A stretch of DNA of 64,000 nucleotides, from positions 16,224-80,223 of the forward strand of contig CACJYD010000006.1 in assembly GCA_902597545.1 (NCBI GenBank), given 5' to 3'. Positions 1-9,555 of this stretch are shown piece by piece. Origin of the DNA: an uncultured Bacteroidota bacterium. Its GTDB lineage: Bacteria > Bacteroidota > Bacteroidia > Flavobacteriales > Flavobacteriaceae. A program made the position numbers and the translations under genes. Numbering within the stretch: the first letter of the stretch is position 1; each line of letters begins with the position of its first letter. The notes below the pieces were generated by a model. That model searched no databases. It saw only the letters and a program-made list of their open reading frames with translations, and was not told where the DNA came from.

Positions 1-630
1 ATAAGCGTTGATGAAGAATTGTCAAGAGTCATCCCAATTTTGAAACACATAAGAAAAATATTTCCTGAATTGGTTATTTCGATTGATACTTTTCGATCCA
101 AAATTGCAAGCGCATCACTTAATGAGGGAGCGGATATTATAAATGATATATCTGGTGGAACATTAGATAAAAATATGATGAGTATTGTCGCAAAAAATAA
201 TTGCCCCTATATTTTAATGCACATGCAGGGTAATCCACAAAACATGCAAAATGATCCTAGTTATGAAAATGTAACATTAGAAATTATTCAATATTTAGCT
301 CAAAGAATAAAAATTGCTCATGATAATAACATTGTTGATATAATAGTTGATCCAGGTTTTGGATTTGGTAAAACACTAGAACATAATTTTGAAATTTTAA
401 ATAATCTAGAAAAATTTAATGTGCTTGATACACCAATTCTTGCAGGATTCTCAAGAAAATCAATGATATATAAAACATTAAAAACATCTAGTGAAAAAGC
501 TTTAAATGGAACTTCAAGTCTAAATACAATTGCATTAACGAAAGGTGCAAAAATATTAAGAGTACATGATGTTAAAGAAGCAAAAGAGTGTATTATTTTA
601 CATGAAAAAACAATAAGTAGTCTATTTTGA
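1..630 (+). CDS. folP: Dihydropteroate synthase, 5'-truncated by the window edge
   Basis: Frame is open from base 1 (ISVDEELSRVIPIL...), so the TTG at 19 is not the start; motifs DIINDISGG, YILMHMQGNPQNMQ, DPGFGFGKT, GFSRKS. Confidence 0.95.
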   Translation: MSVDEELSRVIPILKHIRKIFPELVISIDTFRSKIASASLNEGADIINDISGGTLDKNMMSIVAKNNCPYILMHMQGNPQNMQNDPSYENVTLEIIQYLAQRIKIAHDNNIVDIIVDPGFGFGKTLEHNFEILNNLEKFNVLDTPILAGFSRKSMIYKTLKTSSEKALNGTSSLNTIALTKGAKILRVHDVKEAKECIILHEKTISSLF

Positions 631-646
631 CTAATTTTGCTAGAGT

Positions 647-1435
647 TTGGAAATTCTTGATCTCATAAAGTCTACTATCTTACCAATCATAGATATAATT
701 TTAGTTGCAATAATGCTCTATTACGCATATAAGTTAGTAAGAGGGACTGCTGCAATAATAGTATTTAGGGGTTTTGTTATCATTTACATAATCTGGTGGA
801 TTACTGATCTTTTGAATATGAATATACTGAGCAGTATACTTGGAGGATTCATAGGAGTTGGAGTTTTTGCAGTCATTATTGTATTTCAACAAGAAATTAG
901 AAAGTTTTTATTATTGTTAGGCTCTTCAAGAATAACAAATAATAAGTCATATTGGAAAAAGTTTAATCTATTCTTTAGAATTAGCGAAGAAAAAGCCAAA
1001 CTAAATATTGAAGATTTTTTAGAGGCATGCAATAAATTAAAAAAAGATAAAACAGGAGCAATTTTTGTTTTTGAAAGAAATAATAATCTTGATTTTGTGA
1101 AGGAGGATGGAGATTCAATTAATGCAGAACTATCAATACCCATAATTGAAAGTATTTTCTATAAAAATAGTCCATTGCATGATGGAGCTGTAATTATTGT
1201 TGGAAATGTAATTGTTGCATCAAGAGTAACATTACCGGTATCAAAAAGTAAAAAAATTAATAAATCTTTAGGTTTAAGACATAAAGCTGGAATTGGGATT
1301 ACCGAAGAGTCTGATGCTATATCAATTGTAATATCTGAAGAAACTGGAAAGCTGTCTTATATAAAAAGTGGGAAAATTATAAGTTTTAAAAATAATGAGG
1401 AGTTAAAAAGTTTAATCTCAAATGACTTGCTCTAA
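647..1435 (+). CDS. cdaA: Diadenylate cyclase (CdaA/DacA family, c-di-AMP synthesis)
   Basis: N-terminal TM segments plus DAC domain with HDGAVII and GLRHKAGIGITEESDA; follows folP; TTG start. Confidence 0.93.
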   Translation: MEILDLIKSTILPIIDIILVAIMLYYAYKLVRGTAAIIVFRGFVIIYIIWWITDLLNMNILSSILGGFIGVGVFAVIIVFQQEIRKFLLLLGSSRITNNKSYWKKFNLFFRISEEKAKLNIEDFLEACNKLKKDKTGAIFVFERNNNLDFVKEDGDSINAELSIPIIESIFYKNSPLHDGAVIIVGNVIVASRVTLPVSKSKKINKSLGLRHKAGIGITEESDAISIVISEETGKLSYIKSGKIISFKNNEELKSLISNDLL

Positions 1436-3187
1436 CTCTTTTGAATCTTGAAACTGATACTCAAAAAGTTTTTTATATAAACCATTTTCAATTTTTATTA
1501 ATTCATTATGACTACCAAATTCTTTAATTTCACCATTATCCAAATAAATTATCTTATCTGCATTTAAAATTGTTGAAAGTCTGTGAGCAATAATTATTGA
1601 GGTTTTACCCTCAATAATCTTATTTGTTGCATATTGAATTAACTGTTCAGTCTTAGAATCAATCGAAGATGTTGCTTCGTCTAATATTAAAATTTTTGGA
1701 TTTGAAACATAAGCTCTTAAAAAGGAAATTAGTTGTCTTTGACCCTCAGATAACATTACACCTCTTTCTTTTACATTGTAATTAAATCCACCAGGAAGTT
1801 TATTTATAAATTCCAAAATACCAATTTCATTAGCCGCATTTTCAATTTTATCTTTTGAAATATTTTTTTTGAAAAGAGATATATTATTATATATAGAATC
1901 TGCAAATAAAAAAATATCCTGAGAAACAAGCGATATTTGAGATCTCAAATTTTTCAAGGAAAACTTTTCAATACTCTTTCCATCAATATAAATTTTTCCA
2001 CTATTAATTTCAAAAAATCTTAAAATAAGTTTAATTATTGTTGATTTTCCTGAGCCCGTTGGACCAACTATGGCTACTCTCTCACCAGCCTTAATTTCAA
2101 TAGAAAGATTTTTAATAATTGGATTATTAACTTCGTATGAAAAATTAACTTTATCAAAAATAATTTCCCCTTTAACCTCATCAAGATTTGTTCCAGTATC
2201 TTTTACAAACTCATCTGTATCTAAAATTTTAAATACTCTGTTAGCTGCCACCATACCCATTTGTAACGTATTAAACTTATCCGCAATTTGTCTAAGTGGT
2301 CTGAAAAGCATTTGAGAAAGTTGTATAAATAGAAATATTGTTCCTAGTGATACAGAATTTTCATCAGCAATATTATTAAAACCAGCATACCAAACTAGAA
2401 GTCCAATTGTAATTGATGTTGAAATCTCAGATATTGGAAAAAAAATTGAGTTATACCAAACTGTTTTTAGCCAAGCTTGCTTATGTCTTTCGTTTATATT
2501 TTTAAAATTTTCATATTCGATTTCCTGACGATTAAATATTTGAATCTCTTTCATTCCTGAGAGTCTTTCCTGAACAAAAGAATTCAAATTTGCAACTTCA
2601 TTTCTAACTTGATTAAAAGCAACTTTCATAGCCATTTGAAATAATCTAGTGGCTACAATTATAAATGGGAGTATTAAAAAAATTATTATTGAGAGTTTAA
2701 GACTTAAAATTACCATTACAGTTAGGACTGATAACATTAAAATTAAATCAGCAATTATCATGAACAGACCTTGACTAAATATACTTGCAATTGTTTCCAT
2801 ATCATTCACAGTTCTGGTAACAAGTCTGCCAATAGATGATTTGTTGTAATAGGACATCTTAAAAGAAATTATTTTAGAAAATAATTTATTTCTGATATCA
2901 AAGACTACTTTTTGACCTAATAGGTTTGTGAAATACACAAACAAAAATTGAAATAGTACTTGAAAAAGCAATACACCCACCATGATTGAAATTATTGTGA
3001 TAAGTCCTTGATAGTTTTTTAATGTGATATAATCGTCAACAGCAATTTTTAAAAGATATTGATTAAGAATAGAAAAAAAGGAAATTAATATAGCCGCAAA
3101 TGAAACAAATATGAAATTTGTCTTATAGGGCTTGACGTTTTTAATTAGCCTTGAAAAAAGTTTAAAATTAAATTTTCTTTTATCCAT
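1418..3187 (-). CDS. ABC transporter, fused TM and ATPase (MsbA-like)
   Basis: Walker A GPTGSGKST, signature LSEGQRQL, Walker B ILILDEATSSID, N-terminal TM domain. Confidence 0.93.
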   Translation of the reverse strand: MDKRKFNFKLFSRLIKNVKPYKTNFIFVSFAAILISFFSILNQYLLKIAVDDYITLKNYQGLITIISIMVGVLLFQVLFQFLFVYFTNLLGQKVVFDIRNKLFSKIISFKMSYYNKSSIGRLVTRTVNDMETIASIFSQGLFMIIADLILMLSVLTVMVILSLKLSIIIFLILPFIIVATRLFQMAMKVAFNQVRNEVANLNSFVQERLSGMKEIQIFNRQEIEYENFKNINERHKQAWLKTVWYNSIFFPISEISTSITIGLLVWYAGFNNIADENSVSLGTIFLFIQLSQMLFRPLRQIADKFNTLQMGMVAANRVFKILDTDEFVKDTGTNLDEVKGEIIFDKVNFSYEVNNPIIKNLSIEIKAGERVAIVGPTGSGKSTIIKLILRFFEINSGKIYIDGKSIEKFSLKNLRSQISLVSQDIFLFADSIYNNISLFKKNISKDKIENAANEIGILEFINKLPGGFNYNVKERGVMLSEGQRQLISFLRAYVSNPKILILDEATSSIDSKTEQLIQYATNKIIEGKTSIIIAHRLSTILNADKIIYLDNGEIKEFGSHNELIKIENGLYKKLFEYQFQDSKELEQVI

Positions 3188-3935
3188 TCATTAAAATTTC
3201 ATCCCAATTATAATTAATTTCTTTCAAAAATAAACCGTGAGCAGGAACTGAATATCCAGCTAATTTTCTATCTCTTTTATTTATTATTTCTTCAAAATCA
3301 TCTTTTGAAATTGTACCTAAACCAACTTCAATTAATGTACCAACAATTGCTCGAACCATATTTCTTAAAAATCTATCTGCTTTAATTTTAAAACACAGAT
3401 TACTATTAACAATTTCCCAACTTGCATAAAATATTTTACAATTGTATGTTTTTACGTCTGACTTTGATTTGGAAAAAGATTTAAAATCTAAATAATTGAA
3501 AAGTAAATTTGAGCATTCATTCATTTTTTTTAAGTCTAATTTATTTTTGAAATAATAAGACTTATTTAATTCAAATGGATTTTTTTCAGTAGAAATAAAA
3601 TATTCATAAGATCTGGAGAGAGCATCAAATCTGGCATGAGCTTTCTTATTTACTTGAAAGATTTTCTTAACAACGATTTCATGGGGGAGAAAAGAATTTA
3701 GTTTGTATATCATTTGATCGGTGTCATTAATTTTGTCGTCAATATCAAAATGTGCAAACATTTGATTAGCATGAACACCTGTATCAGTCCTGCCTGCACC
3801 TACAAGCTTTATTTTTAATTTTAGAAGCTTTGACATACAATCTTCTAAAACACCTTGTATAGTGATTGAATTCGGTTGGATTTGCCATCCATGGTAATTA
3901 GTTCCCAGATATGAAATTTCTAAAAAATATCTCAA
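3180..3935 (-). CDS. truA: tRNA pseudouridine(38-40) synthase
   Basis: YLGTNYHGWQIQPNSITIQGVLE, GAGRTDTGVHANQ, RFLRNMVRAIVG. Confidence 0.96.
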   Translation of the reverse strand: MRYFLEISYLGTNYHGWQIQPNSITIQGVLEDCMSKLLKLKIKLVGAGRTDTGVHANQMFAHFDIDDKINDTDQMIYKLNSFLPHEIVVKKIFQVNKKAHARFDALSRSYEYFISTEKNPFELNKSYYFKNKLDLKKMNECSNLLFNYLDFKSFSKSKSDVKTYNCKIFYASWEIVNSNLCFKIKADRFLRNMVRAIVGTLIEVGLGTISKDDFEEIINKRDRKLAGYSVPAHGLFLKEINYNWDEILMNG

Positions 3936-3985
3936 TTACAGGTAAAATTTGTTAAATTCAAAGATAAGTAATAAGAGATTAAAGT

Positions 3986-4492
3986 TTGAAAAAAATTCTT
4001 TTGATATCTGATACACATGGGTATATTGATGATGTAATTATCAAGTATGCAAAAGCTGCTGATTTAGTTCTACATGCTGGTGATATTGGAGATGTTAAAG
4101 TTATTGATGAATTATCCAAAATATCTGTTACAAAAGCAGTATTTGGAAATATAGACAGTGCTGAAATAAGGTCCATGACTAAGGAAAATGAATTGTTTGA
4201 AATTGAAGGATTTAAAATTTTAATAACTCATATCGCAGGTAAGCAGCCAAAATATAACAAAAGAGTATTAAACTTAATACAAAAAGAATCTCCAAATATT
4301 CTAATATATGGTCATTCACATATATTAAAAATCGAAAATGATAAAAAAAATAATTTGTTATGTATTAACCCTGGAGCAGCTGGTAGACATGGTTTTCACA
4401 AGAAAAGAACAATGATCAGATTCAATCTTAATGATAAACAAATTGAAAAAACTGAAATAATTGAACTTGGTAATAGATCATCATTATCTTAA
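3986..4492 (+). CDS. Metallophosphoesterase, YfcE/MJ0936 family
   Basis: LLISDTHGYID, HAGDIGD, FGNID, GHSH, NPGAAGRHG. Confidence 0.9.
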   Translation: MKKILLISDTHGYIDDVIIKYAKAADLVLHAGDIGDVKVIDELSKISVTKAVFGNIDSAEIRSMTKENELFEIEGFKILITHIAGKQPKYNKRVLNLIQKESPNILIYGHSHILKIENDKKNNLLCINPGAAGRHGFHKKRTMIRFNLNDKQIEKTEIIELGNRSSLS

Positions 4493-4855
4493 TCTATCCA
4501 TAGAGTCAATCAATTCTTGATCTTTTTTTAAAGAACTTAGTGAAATTGCTAAAAGTATTGTAACCAAAGCTAAATATATAAATCCATATGCGGTGCTATC
4601 GCTAAAAAAAACAGACTTTAAAATGTATATAACATTAATGAAGGAACTTATTTTTATTATAGAAATTTGTCTTTTTCTGTTTTTACTTTGAGTTAAAATA
4701 AAAATTGATATGAAACAAACCAATAGAGTATAACTTATTTTATTATCTAGAAAAACTGATAATTTTAAGCTAAGATTATTTGACAACTCAAGGTAGTATA
4801 GAAAAGCACTCGAAAGTGTTAGTGTAAATATCGATATGGAATGTTTTCTAAACAC
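4484..4855 (-). CDS. Hypothetical membrane protein (about 4 TM helices)
   Basis: Hydrophobic 123-aa ORF filling the yfcE-rho gap. Confidence 0.6.
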   Translation of the reverse strand: MFRKHSISIFTLTLSSAFLYYLELSNNLSLKLSVFLDNKISYTLLVCFISIFILTQSKNRKRQISIIKISSFINVIYILKSVFFSDSTAYGFIYLALVTILLAISLSSLKKDQELIDSMDRLR

Positions 4856-4950
4856 TTATTTAAAAATATAGTTTTTTATTATAATTTAAAAAAATTGTAT
4901 ATTTGAACTGTTATCACATTACTTTCCTGATAGCAACATCACGTTTAATT

Positions 4951-6306
4951 ATGACAGAAATTAAAGAACTAACTAAGAAAAAGATTACAGAACTTGTAGA
5001 AGTAGCAAAAGAATTAGGTATTGACAGCTCTGGAAAAAAAGATGAGTTGATTCAAAAAATTATTGACTTTCATGCTGGAAATAATAAAATAAATGACTCA
5101 AAATCAAAAAGTGATTCAAAAAAAGAAAATCCAAGAGAAAAAAGTCACAATAAAGACAACAGAAACAGATATAAAGAGCCTGATTTTGAATTCGATGGAA
5201 TCATTGAATCAGAGGGTGTACTTGATATTATGCAAGAAGGATATGGTTTTCTAAGATCTTCGGATTATAATTATTTAAGTTCACCTGATGATATCTATGT
5301 ATCACAATCACAGGTTAGATTGTTTGGTTTAAAAACTGGTGATACTGTTTTAGGTCAAGTTAGACCTCCAAAGGAAGGAGAAAAATATTTTCCTTTAATC
5401 AAAGTAAAAAAAATAAATGGTCTAGGTCCTGAAGTCGTAAGAGATAGAGTTTCTTTTGAACACTTAACACCACTATTTCCTGACGAAAAATTTAATATTG
5501 CTGATAAAGAGAGTAGTATATCTACAAGAATAATGGACCTTTTTTCACCAATTGGAAAAGGACAAAGGGGAATGATTGTTTCTCAACCAAAAACTGGAAA
5601 AACCATGCTTCTTAAGGATGTTGCAAATGCTATTGCAGCTAATCATCCTGAGGTTTATCAAATCATATTATTGATTGATGAAAGACCTGAAGAAGTAACT
5701 GACATGCAAAGAAATGTTAAGGGTGAGGTTGTTGCCTCAACTTTTGATGAACCAGCTGACAGACATGTAAGAGTAGCCAACATAGTCCTTTCAAAAGCTA
5801 AAAGATTAGTAGAATGTGGGCATGATGTTGTTATTTTATTAGATTCAATTACAAGATTAGCTAGAGCATACAATACTGTTCAACCTGCATCTGGGAAAAT
5901 ACTAAGTGGTGGTGTTGATGCAAATGCTCTGCACAAACCAAAACGATTTTTTGGAGCTGCACGTAACATTGAAGGGGGTGGTTCTTTATCAATTATAGCT
6001 ACCGCACTTACTGAGACAGGCTCAAAAATGGATGAGGTAATTTTTGAAGAATTTAAGGGTACAGGAAATATGGAACTTCAATTGGACAGAAGAATTTCGA
6101 ATAGAAGAATTTTTCCAGCAATTGATCTTGTTTCATCAAGTACCAGAAGAGATGACCTTTTACTTGACGAAAACACTATTCAAAGAATGTGGATCATGAG
6201 GAAATACTTAGCAGATATGAATCCCGTTGAAGCAATGGAATTTGTGGAGGATAAGATAAAAAAGACTCTCAACAATGAAGAGTTTTTGATTTCTATGAAC
6301 TCTTAG
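4951..6306 (+). CDS. rho: Transcription termination factor Rho
   Basis: [53 protein letters not shown]; real start [10 protein letters not shown] at 4951, downstream of TATATTTG at 4898. Confidence 0.96.
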   Translation: MTEIKELTKKKITELVEVAKELGIDSSGKKDELIQKIIDFHAGNNKINDSKSKSDSKKENPREKSHNKDNRNRYKEPDFEFDGIIESEGVLDIMQEGYGFLRSSDYNYLSSPDDIYVSQSQVRLFGLKTGDTVLGQVRPPKEGEKYFPLIKVKKINGLGPEVVRDRVSFEHLTPLFPDEKFNIADKESSISTRIMDLFSPIGKGQRGMIVSQPKTGKTMLLKDVANAIAANHPEVYQIILLIDERPEEVTDMQRNVKGEVVASTFDEPADRHVRVANIVLSKAKRLVECGHDVVILLDSITRLARAYNTVQPASGKILSGGVDANALHKPKRFFGAARNIEGGGSLSIIATALTETGSKMDEVIFEEFKGTGNMELQLDRRISNRRIFPAIDLVSSSTRRDDLLLDENTIQRMWIMRKYLADMNPVEAMEFVEDKIKKTLNNEEFLISMNS

Positions 6307-6586
6307 TTTTTGGTTTAGCAGCTTTCTTTACTGGCTTAAGTGAATTAACATGCTTAGATAACTTTGACTTTAAATTTGCAGATTTATTTTTATGTATGAT
6401 GTTGTTTTTAGCAAGCTTGTCTAGCATCGAAGTTACATCTGCAAATAGTTTGTCAGCAGCTTTTTTATTTGTAGTTTCTTTTAAACTTTTAATAGCGTTC
6501 CTTGTAGTCTTATGCTGAAGACGATTTTTGGCATTTCTTGACTTAGTTTGCCTGATTCTCTTTATTGCAGATTTATGATTTGCCAT
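6293..6586 (-). CDS. rpsT: 30S ribosomal protein S20
   Basis: [22 protein letters not shown]. Confidence 0.97.
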   Translation of the reverse strand: MANHKSAIKRIRQTKSRNAKNRLQHKTTRNAIKSLKETTNKKAADKLFADVTSMLDKLAKNNIIHKNKSANLKSKLSKHVNSLKPVKKAAKPKTKSS

Positions 6587-6643
6587 ATAACTTAAATTTT
6601 GCTTCGCAAATATAATAGTTTTTTATATCTGATAAACTAATCT

Positions 6644-6666
6644 CAAGTTTAATTTATTTAAACTTG
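6644..6666 (-). terminator. Perfect 9-bp inverted repeat 3' of tRNA-Glu (terminator- or processing-like)
   Basis: CAAGTTTAA-TTTAT-TTAAACTTG, 8 nt past the tRNA end; no clean T-run follows. Confidence 0.4.
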
Positions 6667-6674
6667 CTGATTTG

Positions 6675-6746
6675 TAGCCCGTAGGGGAATCGAACCCCTC
6701 TTACCAGGATGAAAACCTGGCGTCCTAGCCGATAGACGAACGGGCC
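6675..6746 (-). tRNA. tRNA-Glu (anticodon TTC)
   Basis: GGCCCGTTCGTCTATCGGCTAGGACGCCAGGTTTTCATCCTGG...GTTCGATTCCCCTACGGGCTA; complete cloverleaf. Confidence 0.96.
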
Positions 6747-6762
6747 AGAAAAATTAACCGTG

Positions 6763-6793
6763 CAAATTTATATAAAGGAAATAAAGATGCAAA
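6763..6793 (-). promoter_or_regulatory. Bacteroidetes-type promoter for tRNA-Glu
   Basis: Minus strand TTTG-N19-TAAATTTG, 16 nt before the tRNA 5' end. Confidence 0.8.
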
Positions 6794-6809
6794 ATATTAA
6801 ATGTCAAAT

Positions 6810-8282
6810 TTAATATGATCTAGCAAAAAAAACCATGCCTTCAGATTTTTTTCCGGTAACTATGCATGAGCCTGAGCCATTAGATTCAAATGGTATGCAC
6901 CTGATGGTTGCTTTTGTTTCTTTTTTAATGAGTTCTTCAGTTTGTTCTGTTCTATCCCAATGTGCTAATACAAAACCACCCATTTCAATCATCTTTTTAA
7001 AATCTTCATAATTTTCAGCAACTTTAGTATTATTATTCATGAAATCTTTAGATTTTTTTAATAATGATTCTTGAATATCATCGATCAAAAACTTGATTTC
7101 AGCAACAACCTCTGAAGATTTTAAATTTTTCTTTTCCATAGTATCTCTTCGAAATATTTCAAGAGTATTTTCATTTAAATCTCTTGGACCAACAGCAATT
7201 CTGATCGGCACACCTTTAATTTCGTGTTCATTAAATTTAAACCCTGGTTTTTGATTTAATCTATTATCATATTTCACACTGAAGCCGTTATCTTTTATTT
7301 CTTTTATTATGGGATTTACGTAATCACTAATCTCCTTAAGTTCATTTTCAGACTTGAATATTGGTACAATAACAATTTGATATGGAGCTAGTTTTGGAGG
7401 CAAAACTAAACCATTATCATCTCCATGACTCATTATCAATGCTCCCATTAGCCTTGTAGAAACACCCCACGAAGTAGCCCAAACATAGTCAAGCTTACCC
7501 TCTTTATCAGTGAATTTTACATCAAAGGCTTTTGCAAAATTTTGTCCAAGAAAATGGGAAGTACCGGCCTGTAAAGCTTTACCATCTTGCATCAATGACT
7601 CTATACAATATGTCTCCTCTGCTCCAGCAAATTTTTCTGAATCTGATTTTAATCCCGAAAGAACTGAAATTCCCATAAAATTTTCTACAAAATTTGCATA
7701 TAAGTCAACAATGAGTTTTGTTTCATCTAATGCCTCTTTTTTAGTCGCATGTGCGGTGTGACCCTCTTGCCATAAAAATTCTGCTGTTCTAAGAAATAAC
7801 CTAGTTCTCATCTCCCATCGAACAACATTTGCCCACTGATTTAAAAGAATTGGTAAATCACGATATGATTGAATCCAATTCTTATAAGTTCTCCAAATTA
7901 TAGCTTCACTTGTAGGTCTAACAATTAATTCTTCCTCCAATTTTGAATTATCATCAACAATTAATTTACCTGGGTTTTTATCATCATTTTTTAATCGATA
8001 GTGAGTAACTACAGCACATTCTTTTGCAAAACCTTCTGCATTTTTTTCCTCAGCTTCAAATAAACTTTTTGGAACAAATAGTGGGAAGTATGCGTTATAA
8101 TGACCGGTTTCTTTAAATTTTAAGTCTAATTCTTGTTGAATTTTTTCCCAAATTGCATATCCATAGGGTTTGATTACCATGCAACCTCGAACTGATGAGT
8201 TTTCAGCCAAATCAGCCATTAGGACAAGTTCATTGTACCATTTTGAGTAATTTTCTTCTCTTTTTGTTAATTTTTTAGACAT
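6810..8282 (-). CDS. proS: Prolyl-tRNA synthetase
   Basis: [66 protein letters not shown]; the ORF-track N-terminal extension is spurious. Confidence 0.96.
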   Translation of the reverse strand: MSKKLTKREENYSKWYNELVLMADLAENSSVRGCMVIKPYGYAIWEKIQQELDLKFKETGHYNAYFPLFVPKSLFEAEEKNAEGFAKECAVVTHYRLKNDDKNPGKLIVDDNSKLEEELIVRPTSEAIIWRTYKNWIQSYRDLPILLNQWANVVRWEMRTRLFLRTAEFLWQEGHTAHATKKEALDETKLIVDLYANFVENFMGISVLSGLKSDSEKFAGAEETYCIESLMQDGKALQAGTSHFLGQNFAKAFDVKFTDKEGKLDYVWATSWGVSTRLMGALIMSHGDDNGLVLPPKLAPYQIVIVPIFKSENELKEISDYVNPIIKEIKDNGFSVKYDNRLNQKPGFKFNEHEIKGVPIRIAVGPRDLNENTLEIFRRDTMEKKNLKSSEVVAEIKFLIDDIQESLLKKSKDFMNNNTKVAENYEDFKKMIEMGGFVLAHWDRTEQTEELIKKETKATIRCIPFESNGSGSCIVTGKKSEGMVFFARSY

Positions 8283-8328
8283 AATTGATTTGGCACAAAA
8301 TTTGTTTTTATATTTATATAACAAAAGT

Positions 8329-9555
8329 ATGTTAATAATGCCATCTACCAAATTAAATTCTAACCTTAATCTATTAATCTTCACTTTTATATTATTAGTA
8401 GCAAATGGATGTGGTTCATTTAGTTCGTCGAGTCTTGTTTCAGCTGATGGTATATATGGCAACAATAACAAGGAAACTCAAAGTAGTTCATCTAAATATT
8501 ATGAGAATTATTTTAAAGAGAAATCCCTTGAAATGGAAAATGGTTTTATTTTTTCTGATTCTATCAATTTAGACTCAGATTTCATTACATCAAATGATAT
8601 TAACTATTCTTCCAACAAGGCAGCTTGGGGCGATATTCCTGATACTATTGATTATGTTATTGATTATTTTCCTTACAGAAATAGATATTTTGGTTTCGGA
8701 TATGGATATGGTTATTTTGGAATGTATCCCTATTATGGAAATTGGTATCCTGGGTATTCATATTATTCAATGAGAAATTGGTATAGGTATGGATGGATGT
8801 ATGGATACTATCCATTTTATTATGACTTTTATCCCTATGGTTGGTGGGGCAGGACAATGCCATTTGGTTACAGAAATAGGTACTCTAAATATGGAACTTA
8901 TGTAAATTCCCCATACAACAATTTCCTCAATAGAAATGCAAATGGTAATATTTCATATAATTCTGGTAAAAGAGGAAGCTCGTCAGGTGTTGTTGTTTAT
9001 GGTAATGGTAAAACCACAACCACTTCAAACAGTAACAGTGGAAATGTAAGTGGTGTAACTTACTACAATGTTGGTCGATCATCAACATCTCAAGATGATA
9101 ATATTGGTGTTGATAATAACGATATCAGAATTAGAACCTACAAAGATTTTGTAAAAAACAATAGTGGCGTAAAAAATAATGTTGAAAGAAATAGAATTTA
9201 TTCTAGGCCTGAAATGGGTGTTGGAAACTCAAATTCTAGATCCAGTGCCAACTCATCTGATATTGATAATAAAAGGAGGTATTATTCTAATCCGTCAAAT
9301 TTAGGTAACGGCAGGCCAGCAAGTTCATCTCAATCAAGCTGGGGTCTTAGTGGAAGGAATAGTAACTCAAGTTCTTCCAGTGGTGTTAGAAGCTACAGTA
9401 ATCCTGGATCTAGTTCATCCAGCTCTTCTAGTAGATCTTACAATTCATCAAGCTCAACTTATTCAAGATCTTCAGGACCACCAACAATGGGTAGTTCGTC
9501 ACGAAGTTCATCTTCATCCTCTGTTGGTTCAAGTGGTAGAGGTTCTAGACAGTAA
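8329..9555 (+). CDS. Putative lipoprotein with a Tyr/Gly/Trp-rich segment and Ser-rich C-terminus
   Basis: Signal with lipobox-like [29 protein letters not shown]; poly-Ser tail; start 8329 or 8338. Confidence 0.75.
   Translation: MLIMPSTKLNSNLNLLIFTFILLVANGCGSFSSSSLVSADGIYGNNNKETQSSSSKYYENYFKEKSLEMENGFIFSDSINLDSDFITSNDINYSSNKAAWGDIPDTIDYVIDYFPYRNRYFGFGYGYGYFGMYPYYGNWYPGYSYYSMRNWYRYGWMYGYYPFYYDFYPYGWWGRTMPFGYRNRYSKYGTYVNSPYNNFLNRNANGNISYNSGKRGSSSGVVVYGNGKTTTTSNSNSGNVSGVTYYNVGRSSTSQDDNIGVDNNDIRIRTYKDFVKNNSGVKNNVERNRIYSRPEMGVGNSNSRSSANSSDIDNKRRYYSNPSNLGNGRPASSSQSSWGLSGRNSNSSSSSGVRSYSNPGSSSSSSSSRSYNSSSSTYSRSSGPPTMGSSSRSSSSSSVGSSGRGSRQ

Noticed and set aside
886-1143. Antisense ORF inside cdaA, and similar shadow ORFs (e.g. 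2070-2315, 5658-5873, 7510-7761, 12244-12587, 18241-18639, 23015-23338, 38967-39452)
   Set aside because: All lie opposite well-supported genes, show no family motifs and have odd composition. They are expected by chance.
4903-4950. N-terminal extension of Rho in the ORF track
   Set aside because: The proposed TTG overlaps the TATATTTG promoter-like box at 4898-4905; the normal Rho N-terminus starts at 4951.
8283-8471. N-terminal extension of ProS
   Set aside because: Overlaps the divergent lipoprotein gene; ProS homology begins at [15 protein letters not shown] (8282).
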